Shown piece by piece: positions 15,552-24,399 of a stretch of 64,000 nt of DNA. The position numbers and the translations under genes were made by a program. The notes below the pieces were generated by a model, which searched no databases, had not been told where the DNA came from, and was given only the letters and a program-made list of their open reading frames with translations. Positions within the stretch are counted from its first letter, which is position 1. The number at the start of each line of letters is the position of its first letter. Source of the stretch: Microbacterium sp. H1-D42 (lineage in GTDB: Bacteria; Actinomycetota; Actinomycetes; Actinomycetales; Microbacteriaceae); contig NZ_CP093342.1 of NCBI RefSeq assembly GCF_022637555.1, positions 248,001 to 312,000 on the forward strand, given 5' to 3'.

Positions 15552-16772
15552 GTGACATCCTCCCCTGACGAACACCCCGCCTCGACGGGCTCTGCGAATT
15601 CCGGGCGTCCCCTGAAGATCCTCATCGGCTGTGACACCTTCGCCCCCGACATCAACGGCGCAGCCCGGTTCGCCGAGCGCCTCGCTGCCGGCCTTGTCGA
15701 ACGCGGCCACGACGTGCACGTCGTCGCGCCCAACGATCACTACCGCCGATCACCTGCGCACACCGAGATCATCGAGGGCCAACCGATGACAATGCACCGG
15801 CTGCCCGCCGTACGGTGGCTGCCGCACGACTGGGTGCGCTTCGTCTGGCCGTGGCGCTCGAAGTACTACGCCCGCCGCGTGCTCGACGACGTCCAGCCCG
15901 ACATCGTGCACATCCAGTCGCACATCATCATCGGGCGGGGACTCAGCCGCATCGCGCATCAGCGCGGCATACCGATCGTCGCGACGAACCACGTGATGGC
16001 CGAGAACATCCTTGACCACACCGCCATGCCGAAGTTCATCAACGGCCCTGTGCTGAAACTCGCATGGGCCGATGCGAAGCGCACCTTCGACCTGACCCGC
16101 GCCGTGACGACGCCCACTCGCAAAGCTGCTGAGTTCCTTGAGCGCACGATCGACAGCACCGGCGTGATCCCGGTCTCGTGCGGGATCGATCGCCGCAACT
16201 ACACGCCGATCGTCGGTCCGCGCGAGAAGAACCGCATCCTGTTCGTCGGGCGTCTCACCGGCGAGAAGCACGTCGACGTGGTGCTGCAGGCGATGACCAA
16301 GCTCGACCCCGCCCTCGACGTCACGTTCGACATCGCCGGCGGCGGCGACCAGCGCAAGGCTCTGGAGAGCCTCGCCGCGCATCTGGGGCTGTCCGACCGG
16401 GTCACCTTCCACGGGCGCGTGACCGACGAGCAGCTGCGCGAGCTCTACTCCAGGGCATCCGTCTTCGCGATCGCGTCGATCGCCGAGCTGCAGTCCATCG
16501 TGACGATGGAGGCCATGGCATCCGCGCTTCCCGTCGTCGGTGCGAACGCGGTCGCGCTGCCGCACCTCGTGCACGACGGAGAGAACGGCTACCTGTTCGG
16601 GCCGGGCGATGTCGACGACCTCGCCGACAAGCTCACGCGCGTGCTCACCGCGCCGCCCGAGGAGTACGAGCGGATGCAGCGTGCCTCGCTCGACGGCGTC
16701 GCGGTGCACGACATCAACCGCACCCTCGACACGTTCGAAGCCCTCTACCGGGACGAGCCGCTGCCCGAGTAG
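15552..16772 (+). CDS. GT4-family glycosyltransferase
   Basis: Retaining glycosyltransferase of about 406 residues with a GT-B fold. The N-terminal domain begins KILIGCDTFAPDINGAARFAERLAAGL and the C-terminal nucleotide-sugar domain carries RILFVGRLTGEKHVD, then the conserved ELQSIVTMEAMASALPVVG with the EX7E-type glutamates. It resembles GDP-mannose or UDP-sugar transferases acting on lipid or cell-wall acceptors; the donor is not clear. GTG 15552 is chosen because a -10-like TAGAGT (15508-15513) overlaps the alternative TTG at 15513; TTG 15537 remains possible. Confidence 0.82.
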   Translation: MTSSPDEHPASTGSANSGRPLKILIGCDTFAPDINGAARFAERLAAGLVERGHDVHVVAPNDHYRRSPAHTEIIEGQPMTMHRLPAVRWLPHDWVRFVWPWRSKYYARRVLDDVQPDIVHIQSHIIIGRGLSRIAHQRGIPIVATNHVMAENILDHTAMPKFINGPVLKLAWADAKRTFDLTRAVTTPTRKAAEFLERTIDSTGVIPVSCGIDRRNYTPIVGPREKNRILFVGRLTGEKHVDVVLQAMTKLDPALDVTFDIAGGGDQRKALESLAAHLGLSDRVTFHGRVTDEQLRELYSRASVFAIASIAELQSIVTMEAMASALPVVGANAVALPHLVHDGENGYLFGPGDVDDLADKLTRVLTAPPEEYERMQRASLDGVAVHDINRTLDTFEALYRDEPLPE

Positions 16773-16801
16773 GCAACGGCTCGTACGGCGTGAAGCGGCG
16801 C

Positions 16802-17152
16802 CTACTTCAGGGCGAGGCCCTTCAGGCGCAGGAACTCCTCGCCCGAGATCGTTCCGGCATCCACCAGCGCCTGTGCATCGGCGATCTGCTGCGCAGGGCT
16901 CTTCGAACCGTCCGCTGCGGGTGCACCGGCATAGCGTGCGTCTTCAGCCGTCTTGTCGGCGAAGCCGCCCACGATCAGCCAGATCAACAGTGACACCAGC
17001 GGAAGAATGAACAGCAGCACCACCCAGACGGCCTTCATCCAGCCGCTCAGGCTGCTGCGAAAAAGGTCACGCAGCACATGCAGCAGCGCGAGAAGATACG
17101 AGACGATCAGCGCGCCCCAAAGCAGATATCCGACGAATTCCCAGAGGCTCAT
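16802..17152 (-). CDS. Small membrane protein with PLD-nuclease-N-like and SHOCT domains
   Basis: A 116-residue protein with two hydrophobic segments (about 5-27 and 40-62), the WMKAVWVVLLFILPLVSLLIW stretch being typical of the phospholipase-D nuclease N-terminal family. A C-terminal SHOCT motif follows (DAQALVDAGTISGEEFLRLKGLAL, about 92-115). It is a paralogue of the next gene in the same orientation. SHOCT domains are thought to mediate oligomerisation; the role of these small proteins is unknown. Confidence 0.78.
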   Translation of the reverse strand: MSLWEFVGYLLWGALIVSYLLALLHVLRDLFRSSLSGWMKAVWVVLLFILPLVSLLIWLIVGGFADKTAEDARYAGAPAADGSKSPAQQIADAQALVDAGTISGEEFLRLKGLALK

Positions 17153-17175
17153 CAGTTCGCCTTTCTAAAAGTCCG

Positions 17176-17209
17176 GAAGGGGCGCCGGGCGAGCGCCCGA
17201 CGCCCCTTC
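17176..17209 (-). terminator. Rho-independent-like terminator between SHOCT paralogues
   Basis: A GC-rich inverted repeat with arms GAAGGGGCG and CGCCCCTTC plus an inner CCGGGC/GCCCG stem. On the minus strand it is followed within a few bases by a TTTT run. It lies directly downstream of the gene at 17233-17607, separating it from its paralogue. Confidence 0.72.
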
Positions 17210-17232
17210 ACAGGAATGCGAAAAGTCTGAGC

Positions 17233-17607
17233 TCAGGCCAGAGCCTTGGCCTTGAGCTTCTCGTACTCCTCGGTGGTGATCGTGCCCGCGGTCAGCAGCT
17301 TGGCTGCATCCGCGATCTCGTCAGCGGCGCTCTTGCCTGCGGCCTGACGGATGTAGGCGTCGGTCGCGTCCTGCGCGGCACGCGCCTGCGAAGCGCTGCG
17401 TTCAGCCATGCCCTGGCCGCGTGCGATGAGGTACACCAGCGCGGTGAGGAACGGCACGAAGATCAAGAAGATGACCCACAGCGCCTTGAACCAGCCGTTC
17501 AGCTTGTGGTCGCGGAAGATGTCTCCGATGATCGAGAACAGCACCATCAGGTAGGCGATGAAGAAGAACGCCCAGATCATGTACCAGAAGAAATCCCAGA
17601 ATCCCAT
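17233..17607 (-). CDS. Small membrane protein with PLD-nuclease-N-like and SHOCT domains
   Basis: This 124-residue paralogue of the gene at 16802 has two membrane segments (about 4-28 and 38-60, with WFKALWVIFLIFVPFLTALVYLIA) and a C-terminal SHOCT motif (DAAKLLTAGTITTEEYEKLKAKAL). The start MGFWDFFW at 17607 is preceded by AAAGGA; the frame extends 18 codons upstream without family similarity. Tandem copies with an intervening terminator suggest independent expression. Confidence 0.8.
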   Translation of the reverse strand: MGFWDFFWYMIWAFFFIAYLMVLFSIIGDIFRDHKLNGWFKALWVIFLIFVPFLTALVYLIARGQGMAERSASQARAAQDATDAYIRQAAGKSAADEIADAAKLLTAGTITTEEYEKLKAKALA

Positions 17608-17789
17608 TTTGTAATCCTTTCGTGGGGAGAACCGGAAGCCACCGAGACTCGCGCCGACCAATTGGACGTCGAAATCAGGAGCAACACTGCCATGATGGCG
17701 CGATTGTGTGGTTCAGCGCCAGATCCAACATGCGTGTCGGCCGCGGATTCACCCATTGTGGGTGAGATCGTGACCGTCACGCGCTGCCG

Positions 17790-20114
17790 TCATTCGCGCG
17801 CGAAAGCCGCCTGCGCCTCGAGTTCGAGGTCGAGATACTGCTGTTCGCTCACGTCGATGCCGACGCCCAGCAGCTTCCCGCCCGTGAACGGGAACGGGTT
17901 GGCGTACTGGTGGCTCACGGCGTCGGCGCTGTCGAAGCCGATGCACAGGCCATCGCCGCACAGCGTGAACTTGCCGATCTGCGCCCGCATCGGCCCTTCG
18001 GCGACGACCTGATCGTCGACGTAGAGCTTGGCCGTGCCGATCGACTCGCCGTTCGCCCCCGCACTCTCGCGGATGAACTCGACTCCCAGTGCGTGTGCGC
18101 CCGGGGTGAGCGCATCCGAGGTGAACGTCTGCTCGGGCGGGATGCCCAGGAAGTTGTACACGTAGGTGAGGCGGTTGTCCTTGATGAACAGCGCGTGGCC
18201 ACCGAAGCGGGAGCCGTGTGCGAAGAGCACGCCCTGCGAATCGGCTTCCACGACCACGTCGGCGATGATCTTGAACGACCGGCCGCGCACGTTCACCGCG
18301 ACCGACTCGGGCACCGCCGTCGTGCCGGGGTAATAGACGTACCGGTTGCGCGCCGGCTCGGCCTGCGGCCGCTCGATCGTCAGCTGCTCGCGGGCCGGAC
18401 GGTCATCGAGCGGGTAGACATTGTTCTCCTGCGCCTCGACCTCGAACGCCTCGACGAGCTCCTTGAGCTTCTCGGGGTGCTCGGCTGCGACGTTCTTCGA
18501 CTCGGAGCGGTCCTCGTCGACGTGGTACAGCTCCCACTCGTCCTCCTCGAACCGGCCATGGCCGGTGAGCGGGGCGTGGATCGTGGAAGCCTTCCAGCCG
18601 TCCTTCCAGATGCCGCGAGTGCCGAGCATCGAGTAGTACTGCACCTTCTTCTCCGTGGGAGCCGTGGGCTCGGCGTCGAAGGAGTACTTCATGGAGACGC
18701 CGGGCAGCGGGCGCTGCTGCACCCCGCGGTACACGTCGGGGAACTCGATGCCGGCAGCATCCAGGATGGTCGAGACGATGTCGACGGAGTGATGGTACTG
18801 GTGGCGCACCTCGCCCTTCGCCTTGATGCCCGCTGGCCAGTGCACGATCAGCGGGTCGCACGTGCCGCCGGAGAACTGCGAGTAGCGCTTGAACATCTTG
18901 AACGGCGCGGAGAACGCCGCGGCCCAACCCGTGGGGTAGTGGTTGTACGTCTCGGCCGAGCCCAGAACGCCGATCTTGTCGAGGTTCTCCTGCAGGTCGT
19001 CGGGGAATCCGTTGAAGAACTTGTTCTCGTTCACCGAGCCATCGGGGCTGCCCTCGCCCGAGGCGCCGTTGTCTGCGCAGTAGAAGATCAGGGTGTTCTC
19101 GAGCTGGCCGGACTCCTCGAGGTAGTCGATGACCCGTCCGATCTGCACGTCCGTGTATTCGCTGAATCCGGCGAACACCTCGGCCATGCGGCTGAAAAGG
19201 CGCTTCTCATCGGGGGAGAGCGAATCCCACGGCTTGACGAAGTCGGCGGCGTTCGCCTGGTCGTCGGGCATCGGGTTGAAGGGCGTCAGGTCGGTGTCCT
19301 CGGGCATGATGCCCCGTTCGACCATGCGCTCCAGCACCCACGTGCGGTAGGCGTCGTAGCCGTCGTCGAAGAGTCCCTCGTACTTGGCGATGTACTCGTC
19401 GGGGGCCTGGTGCGGCGCGTGGTTGGCACCGGGATTGTACCAGGTGAACCACGGCTTGGAGGGGTTCGAGGACTTCTGGTCGCGGATCATGCGGATCGCC
19501 TGATCGGCCAGATCCTTCGAGAGGTGGTAGCCGTCCTCCGGCGTGTACGGCGCCTCGATGAAGCGGTTGTCCTCGACCAGGTCGGGGTACCACTGGTTGG
19601 TCTCGCCGCCCAGGAAGCCGTAGAAGCGGTCGAAGCCCATCGCGAGCGGCCACTGCGACTTGCTGCCGCCCGACGAGATGTCCTCCTCGGGTACGTTGTG
19701 GTTCTTGCCCACCCAGAACGTCGAATAGCCGTTGTCCTGCAGAACCTGGCCGACGGTCGCGCACTCAGCGGGGATGCGTCCGGAGTAGCCGGGGAAGCCG
19801 TTCGTGCCCTCCATGATCACGCCCATGCCGTTGGCGTGGTGGTTGCGACCGGTGAGGAAGGTCGAACGCGTGGACGAGCAGATCGACGTGGTGTGCCACT
19901 GGGTGTAGGTCAGACCGTTCTCGGCCAGTCGGTCGAGGGTCGGCATGTTGATGCGACCGCCGTAGGGCGACCACGAGGCCATGCCTGTGTCGTCGTACAG
20001 GATGACGAGCACGTTGGGCGCACCGTCCGGCGCCTTCTGGAGCTCGTACGGGCTCCAGTCCGCGACCGAATCACGGACGTCATGGGCGATCTTGCCCTGG
20101 AACTGCTTGCTCAT
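17790..20114 (-). CDS. Arylsulfatase-family protein with variant CSSTR active-site motif
   Basis: This 774-residue alkaline-phosphatase-superfamily sulfatase is 60-70% alike by eye to its upstream neighbour. Metal ligands appear as LYDDTG (40-44) and CADNGASGE. A C-terminal ~200-residue beta-rich domain follows (GHALFIKDNRLTYVYNFLG). The cysteine to be converted to formylglycine is C79, but the motif reads C-S-S-T-R; the usual CxPxR proline is replaced by serine. Checked at nucleotide level: TGC TCG TCC ACG CGT. It may be poorly matured or functionally altered. There is no signal peptide. It lies downstream of the hairpin at 20187-20235. Confidence 0.88.
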   Translation of the reverse strand: MSKQFQGKIAHDVRDSVADWSPYELQKAPDGAPNVLVILYDDTGMASWSPYGGRINMPTLDRLAENGLTYTQWHTTSICSSTRSTFLTGRNHHANGMGVIMEGTNGFPGYSGRIPAECATVGQVLQDNGYSTFWVGKNHNVPEEDISSGGSKSQWPLAMGFDRFYGFLGGETNQWYPDLVEDNRFIEAPYTPEDGYHLSKDLADQAIRMIRDQKSSNPSKPWFTWYNPGANHAPHQAPDEYIAKYEGLFDDGYDAYRTWVLERMVERGIMPEDTDLTPFNPMPDDQANAADFVKPWDSLSPDEKRLFSRMAEVFAGFSEYTDVQIGRVIDYLEESGQLENTLIFYCADNGASGEGSPDGSVNENKFFNGFPDDLQENLDKIGVLGSAETYNHYPTGWAAAFSAPFKMFKRYSQFSGGTCDPLIVHWPAGIKAKGEVRHQYHHSVDIVSTILDAAGIEFPDVYRGVQQRPLPGVSMKYSFDAEPTAPTEKKVQYYSMLGTRGIWKDGWKASTIHAPLTGHGRFEEDEWELYHVDEDRSESKNVAAEHPEKLKELVEAFEVEAQENNVYPLDDRPAREQLTIERPQAEPARNRYVYYPGTTAVPESVAVNVRGRSFKIIADVVVEADSQGVLFAHGSRFGGHALFIKDNRLTYVYNFLGIPPEQTFTSDALTPGAHALGVEFIRESAGANGESIGTAKLYVDDQVVAEGPMRAQIGKFTLCGDGLCIGFDSADAVSHQYANPFPFTGGKLLGVGIDVSEQQYLDLELEAQAAFARE

Positions 20115-20186
20115 GGTTCTGGTTCTCCCTCTCCAACGGCGCGCACTGGCACCCTCCGATGGGGATCACGCTAGTCACGATGCCGC

Positions 20187-20235
20187 GTCGGCAACAGGGG
20201 CTTCACCCGGCCCGGGTGAAGCCCCTGTTGCCGAC
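20187..20235. terminator. Perfect 24-bp hairpin between the sulfatase genes
   Basis: Two perfectly complementary 24-nt arms (20187-20210 and 20212-20235) flank a single C; the core is CACCCGGCCCGGGTG. It sits 8 nt after the stop codon of the upstream sulfatase. There is no T-run on either side. A U-less actinobacterial terminator or processing/attenuation hairpin is the likeliest reading. Confidence 0.65.
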
Positions 20236-20242
20236 GCCTGCG

Positions 20243-22585
20243 TCAGTCGCGCGCCATCGCGGCGGCGAGGTGCGCCTCGAGATCGATGTACACGTCGTCG
20301 CCGATGTCGAAGATCACCTTCTGGATCTCGCCGCCGGTGAAGTCGAATCCGTAGTCGTAGAGCGATGAGACCGGATCGGCGCTGTCGCGGCCGATCGTGA
20401 GCCCCTCGCCGCAGAGGGCGAAGTGCCCGAGCACGGTGCGGATCTGCGCCTCGCCGACCGGCTGGTCGTCGATGTACAGCCTCACCGGGCCCTTGGGTTC
20501 GCGGTACTCGCCGATGCCCTCCTTGATGAATTCGACGCCGATGATGTGCCGCCCAGGGGCCGGCACCGGGGCCGACACGCGGTTTTCCGGCGGGATGCCG
20601 AGGAAGTTGTACACGTAGTGCACCTGGCCATCCTTCACGACCAGCGCGTGCCCGCCGAACCGCGAGCCGTGCGCGAAGATCACGCCTTCCGTGTCGGCCG
20701 TGAACTCCACCTCGGCGGCGATCCTGTATGAGCCGCCGTGCACGTTCGCCGCTGAGCGCTCCGGGACCTCGCTCGTGCCCGGGTAGTAGACGAACTGCCC
20801 CGAGGGCGGCGCCGGCTGGTGGAACTCCATCGCGACGAAGGTCTCGAAGTCCTTCGGATTGCCGATGATCTGCAGATCGTTCAGCGGCAGCACGTCGTTG
20901 CGCTTCGCCTCCGACATCCACAGTGCCTTCAGCGCTTCGAGTTTCTCGGGGTTCTCCGCGGCCAGATCGTGCGCTTCGGACCGGTCGACATCGGTGTGGA
21001 ACAGCTGCCACCGATCCTTGTCGAACCCGCTCATGCCGCTGACGGGACCGTGTACCGTGACTGCCTTCCAGCCGTCCTGCCAGATGCCGCGGTTGCCGAA
21101 CATCTCGTAGTACTGGTGCGGCTTCTGCGTCGGGCCATCTGATTCGGCATCGAACGTGTACTTCATCGAGACGCCGTCGAGTTGGCGCTGCTTCACGCCG
21201 TTGTACTCCTCCGGCATCTCGACGCCGCAGACATCGAGGATCGTCGCGACGATGTCAGTCGAGTGGTGGTACTGGCTGCGGACTTCGCCCTTGGCCTTGA
21301 TGCCCGCCGGCCACGAGATCACCAGCGGGTCGCACACGCCGCCCTGGTAGACGTAGCGCTTGAACATTCGGTACGGAGTCGAGAAGGCCGTCGCCCAGCC
21401 ACTGGGATAGTGGTTGTAGGTGTCGGGCGATCCGAGCTTGTCGACCAGACGCAGGTTGTCCTCGAGCGAGTCGGGGTAGCCGCCGAAGATCTTGCCCTCG
21501 TTGACCGAGCCGTTCGGCGACCCCTCACCCGAGGCGCCGTTGTCGGCGGCGTAGATCACGAACGTGTTCTCGAGCTGCCCGGACTCCTCGAGGTAGTCGA
21601 TGATGCGGCCGACCTGGGCGTCGGTGTATTCGCTGAAACCAGCGTAGACCTCTGCCATGCGGCAGAACATCGCCCGCTCCTCGTCGCCGAGCTCGGCCCA
21701 GGGGCGCACCATGTCTGTCTCGCTGAAGGTCCCAGGCGGCATCGGGTTGATCGGTGTGAGGTCGGTGTCGGCCGGCAGAATGCCCTTCTCGATCATCCGC
21801 GGCAGCACCCACTCGCGATACGCCTCGTACCCATCGTCGAACTTGCCCTTGTACTTGTCGATGTACTCCTGCGGAGCATGGTGAGGGGCGTGATTGGCGC
21901 CGGGGCAGAACCAGAGGTACCAGGGCTTCGCCGGCTCGGTCTGCTTGACGTCGCGGATCATCTTCAGCGCCTGGTCGGCGAGATCCTTCGACAGGTGGTA
22001 ACCGTCCTCCGGAAGATACGGCTGGTCGATGTAGTGGTTGTCCTCGGCGAGCGACGGGTACCAGTTGTTGGTCTCGCCGCCGATGAAGCCGTAGAAGCGG
22101 TCGTAGCCCTGGGCGAGCGGCCAATTCTTCTTGTTCGCACCTGCGGTCCACTCGTCGATCGGCACGTTGTGGTTCTTGCCGACCCAGAACGTCGACCAGC
22201 CGGCATCCCTCAGGATGTTCGCCATCGTCGCGTTCGTCGGCGGGATATGCGAGTTGTACCCGGGGAAGCCGGTGGACGACTCCGAGATCGAGGCGAAGCC
22301 GTTCGCGTGGTGGTTCCGCCCGGTCAGGAACGTCGACCGAGTCGGCGAGCACAGCGCCGTGGTGTGCCACTGGGAGTACGTCAGACCGTTCTCGGCGAGC
22401 CGGTCCATGGTCGGCATGTTGATCCGGCCGCCATACGGCGACCAGGCGGCCGTGCCGGTGTCGTCGTAGAGCACGACCAGCACGTTCGGTGCCCCTTCCG
22501 GCGCCTTGTCCGAGAGGAAGGCACCCCAGTCGCCCACCGAATCGCGGACATCCAGCTCGATCTTTCCCTGAAATTCTCTTGCCAT
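20243..22585 (-). CDS. Arylsulfatase
   Basis: Type I sulfatase of 780 residues with an intact formylglycine motif C79-S-P-T-R83, metal-binding LYDDTG (40-44) and AADNGASGEGSPNGS, and a C-terminal beta-rich extension shared with its paralogue. Length and layout resemble the large AtsA-type arylsulfatases of actinobacteria. It should hydrolyse sulfate esters; the natural substrate is unknown. No signal peptide was seen. The gene lies 84 bp downstream of the formylglycine-generating enzyme gene and upstream of the variant sulfatase, an arrangement that pairs enzyme with its activator. Confidence 0.93.
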   Translation of the reverse strand: MAREFQGKIELDVRDSVGDWGAFLSDKAPEGAPNVLVVLYDDTGTAAWSPYGGRINMPTMDRLAENGLTYSQWHTTALCSPTRSTFLTGRNHHANGFASISESSTGFPGYNSHIPPTNATMANILRDAGWSTFWVGKNHNVPIDEWTAGANKKNWPLAQGYDRFYGFIGGETNNWYPSLAEDNHYIDQPYLPEDGYHLSKDLADQALKMIRDVKQTEPAKPWYLWFCPGANHAPHHAPQEYIDKYKGKFDDGYEAYREWVLPRMIEKGILPADTDLTPINPMPPGTFSETDMVRPWAELGDEERAMFCRMAEVYAGFSEYTDAQVGRIIDYLEESGQLENTFVIYAADNGASGEGSPNGSVNEGKIFGGYPDSLEDNLRLVDKLGSPDTYNHYPSGWATAFSTPYRMFKRYVYQGGVCDPLVISWPAGIKAKGEVRSQYHHSTDIVATILDVCGVEMPEEYNGVKQRQLDGVSMKYTFDAESDGPTQKPHQYYEMFGNRGIWQDGWKAVTVHGPVSGMSGFDKDRWQLFHTDVDRSEAHDLAAENPEKLEALKALWMSEAKRNDVLPLNDLQIIGNPKDFETFVAMEFHQPAPPSGQFVYYPGTSEVPERSAANVHGGSYRIAAEVEFTADTEGVIFAHGSRFGGHALVVKDGQVHYVYNFLGIPPENRVSAPVPAPGRHIIGVEFIKEGIGEYREPKGPVRLYIDDQPVGEAQIRTVLGHFALCGEGLTIGRDSADPVSSLYDYGFDFTGGEIQKVIFDIGDDVYIDLEAHLAAAMARD

Positions 22586-22669
22586 GACACCCTCCGAAGT
22601 GCGCGCTGAGATTCCTCACCCGAACAGTAGCGTCCGGGGAGGTGGCGCGAAAGAGTGGGTAACCGCCGG

Positions 22670-23581
22670 TCAGAGATCGGATGCCAGGCGGAAGCCGACA
22701 TGCGACATGCCAGTGTCCTCCGCCTGAGGCGAGCGCGCGGCCGGCCGGAAGCGCAGACAGTAGTCCGGCGAGCACAGGAACGAGCCGCCCTTGAGCACCC
22801 GGCGCGGGATCTGCTCTCCTTCGCGCGCGGAGGCGACGGCCAGCAGATTCTGCCGCTTTCCAGCATCCACCGTCTGCGCCAACGGCACGACGTGCCGCGG
22901 CGAGTAGTAGTCGGTGGTCCACTCCCAGGTGTTGCCGATCATGTCGTACAGGCCGTACCCGTTCTCGGGGTACGAGCCGACTGGCGCCGTGCCGCCCACG
23001 CCGCGGTTGTCGTACGGGAAGCGTCCGAGCCAGGAGTTCGCGAGGGCCCGACCGCCGGGGTACGCCTCCTCACCCCATGCGAACCGCGCGCCGTCCACGC
23101 CACCACGCGCGGCGTACTCGTACTCCACCTCACTGGGCAGCCGCCCTCCCGCCCATTCGGCGTAGGCGACGGCATCGTCGTACGCGATGTGCACGACGGG
23201 ATGGTCCATGCTGCTGTCGATCGAGGACGTCCTGCCGAACGGGGCCCGCCAGTGCGCCCCCGGCTCCCACCGCCACCACTGGCGCCAGTCGCGCAGGTCG
23301 ACGGGCCCCTTGGTCGGCGTGAACACCATCGCTCCGGGTACGAGGTCCTCGGTGGCGACGCCGGGGTACGCGGCCGCATCGAGCGGCCGCTCAGCCACCG
23401 TGACATACCCGGTCTCGTCGACGAAAGCCGCGTAGTCGGCGTTCGTGACCGCGAACCGGTCGATGCGGAACGACTCCACCCGGCGCTCGTGCACCGGGCG
23501 CTCATCCGGGTAGAACTCGTCGGATCCCATCTGGAAGGTGCCACCGGGAATCTCGATCATCGCGCGCAGGTCATCCGCCAT
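22670..23581 (-). CDS. Formylglycine-generating enzyme (sulfatase activator)
   Basis: FGE/SUMF1-family protein of 303 residues. It contains IPGGTFQMGSDEFYPDERP near the N-terminus, the GGRLPSEVEYEYAARGG block, GNTWEWTTDYY, and near the C-terminus GGSFLC-SPDY-C, giving the redox/copper cysteine pair C270 and C275 five residues apart, then RPAARSP and HVGFR. It oxidises the CxPxR cysteine of sulfatases to formylglycine. The start at 23581 is favoured over 23623 because TACGGT (23593-23588) precedes it by exactly 6 nt (leaderless). Its substrates are evidently the two downstream sulfatases. Confidence 0.93.
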   Translation of the reverse strand: MADDLRAMIEIPGGTFQMGSDEFYPDERPVHERRVESFRIDRFAVTNADYAAFVDETGYVTVAERPLDAAAYPGVATEDLVPGAMVFTPTKGPVDLRDWRQWWRWEPGAHWRAPFGRTSSIDSSMDHPVVHIAYDDAVAYAEWAGGRLPSEVEYEYAARGGVDGARFAWGEEAYPGGRALANSWLGRFPYDNRGVGGTAPVGSYPENGYGLYDMIGNTWEWTTDYYSPRHVVPLAQTVDAGKRQNLLAVASAREGEQIPRRVLKGGSFLCSPDYCLRFRPAARSPQAEDTGMSHVGFRLASDL

Positions 23582-23587
23582 GCATCC

Positions 23588-23626
23588 ACCGTAGTCTTCC
23601 TCGAACCGCCGGCTTGCTGACATGAT
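23588..23626. promoter_or_regulatory. Divergent leaderless promoters, FGE and K+ channel
   Basis: TACGGT (23593-23588, minus) plus 6 nt leads to the FGE ATG, and CATGAT (23621-23626, plus) plus 6 nt leads to the channel GTG. The two -10 boxes are only 27 bp apart, so the -35 regions must interleave and the two promoters probably compete. Confidence 0.55.
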
Positions 23627-23632
23627 GTCGTC

Positions 23633-24370
23633 GTGGATGAGACGACCTGGCGACGTCGCACGGGCCCGGCACTGCTCGCCGCCTCGATAGCGTTCCTGCT
23701 CGCTTACTCATGGCGGGTGATCACTGCGGCCGATGGGCCTGCCGCGCTCGTCGCGAACATCGTGATCATCGTCACCTGGGCGGCGTTCGTCGTGGACTAC
23801 CTCGTACGGCTGGCCATCGCGCCGCGCAAGTGGCCGTGGTTCCGCCGGCATCTCCCAGATCTCGCAATCACCCTGATCCCGGTGCTGCGACTGGTGCGAG
23901 TGGCGAAGATCCTCACCCGACTGCCCGGCCGGCGACGCACGCACGCGGCGGCGCTGCGTACCCGGATCATGGTCTACGGTCTTGCCTCGACGGCGATCCT
24001 GATCTACATCGCCTCCCTGCAGGTGCTCGACGCTGAACGCCACGCCGATGGGGCGACGATCATCAGCTTCGGCGATGCCCTGTGGTGGGCGTGCGTGACC
24101 GCCACGACAACGGGGTTCGGCGACCTGACGCCGGTGACGACGACTGGCAAGCTCGTCGGGGTCGTGCTGATGTTCGGCGGCGTCGCGCTCGCCGGAATCA
24201 TCACCGCCACCCTCGCCTCGTGGGTGGTCGAGCGCGGTGCGCGTGGAGATGATGCGGCGGCCACCGCGACGCGGAGTGACATCCACGCTCTGCAAGCGGA
24301 GATCGCAGCACTCCGCTCCTCGCTCGAATCGGGTGAGTCGGAGGGTGGCGATGATCGCACGGTGTCGTAA
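23633..24370 (+). CDS. Voltage-gated-type potassium channel
   Basis: A 245-residue ion channel. Hydrophobic segments near 12-30, 38-62, 75-95 and 112-132 precede a pore loop with selectivity filter TTTGFGD (a TVGYGD variant) and a final transmembrane helix (LVGVVLMFGGVALAGIITATL). A C-terminal cytoplasmic tail shows a short coiled-coil-like segment (DIHALQAEIAALRSSLE). The GTG start is leaderless-type. It should be a tetrameric K+ channel. Confidence 0.85.
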   Translation: MDETTWRRRTGPALLAASIAFLLAYSWRVITAADGPAALVANIVIIVTWAAFVVDYLVRLAIAPRKWPWFRRHLPDLAITLIPVLRLVRVAKILTRLPGRRRTHAAALRTRIMVYGLASTAILIYIASLQVLDAERHADGATIISFGDALWWACVTATTTGFGDLTPVTTTGKLVGVVLMFGGVALAGIITATLASWVVERGARGDDAAATATRSDIHALQAEIAALRSSLESGESEGGDDRTVS

Positions 24371-24399
24371 CCTGACGGCATCACCACTGGAGGAGCGCC

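Noticed and set aside
17910..20174. 754-codon open frame on the plus strand opposite the sulfatase
   Set aside because: It is the mirror of a recognised sulfatase with all family motifs on the minus strand; its product has skewed composition (V, R, D, H, G) typical of antisense frames in high-GC DNA.
21182..22609. 475-codon plus-strand frame opposite the second sulfatase
   Set aside because: Same reason: antisense shadow of an intact arylsulfatase gene.
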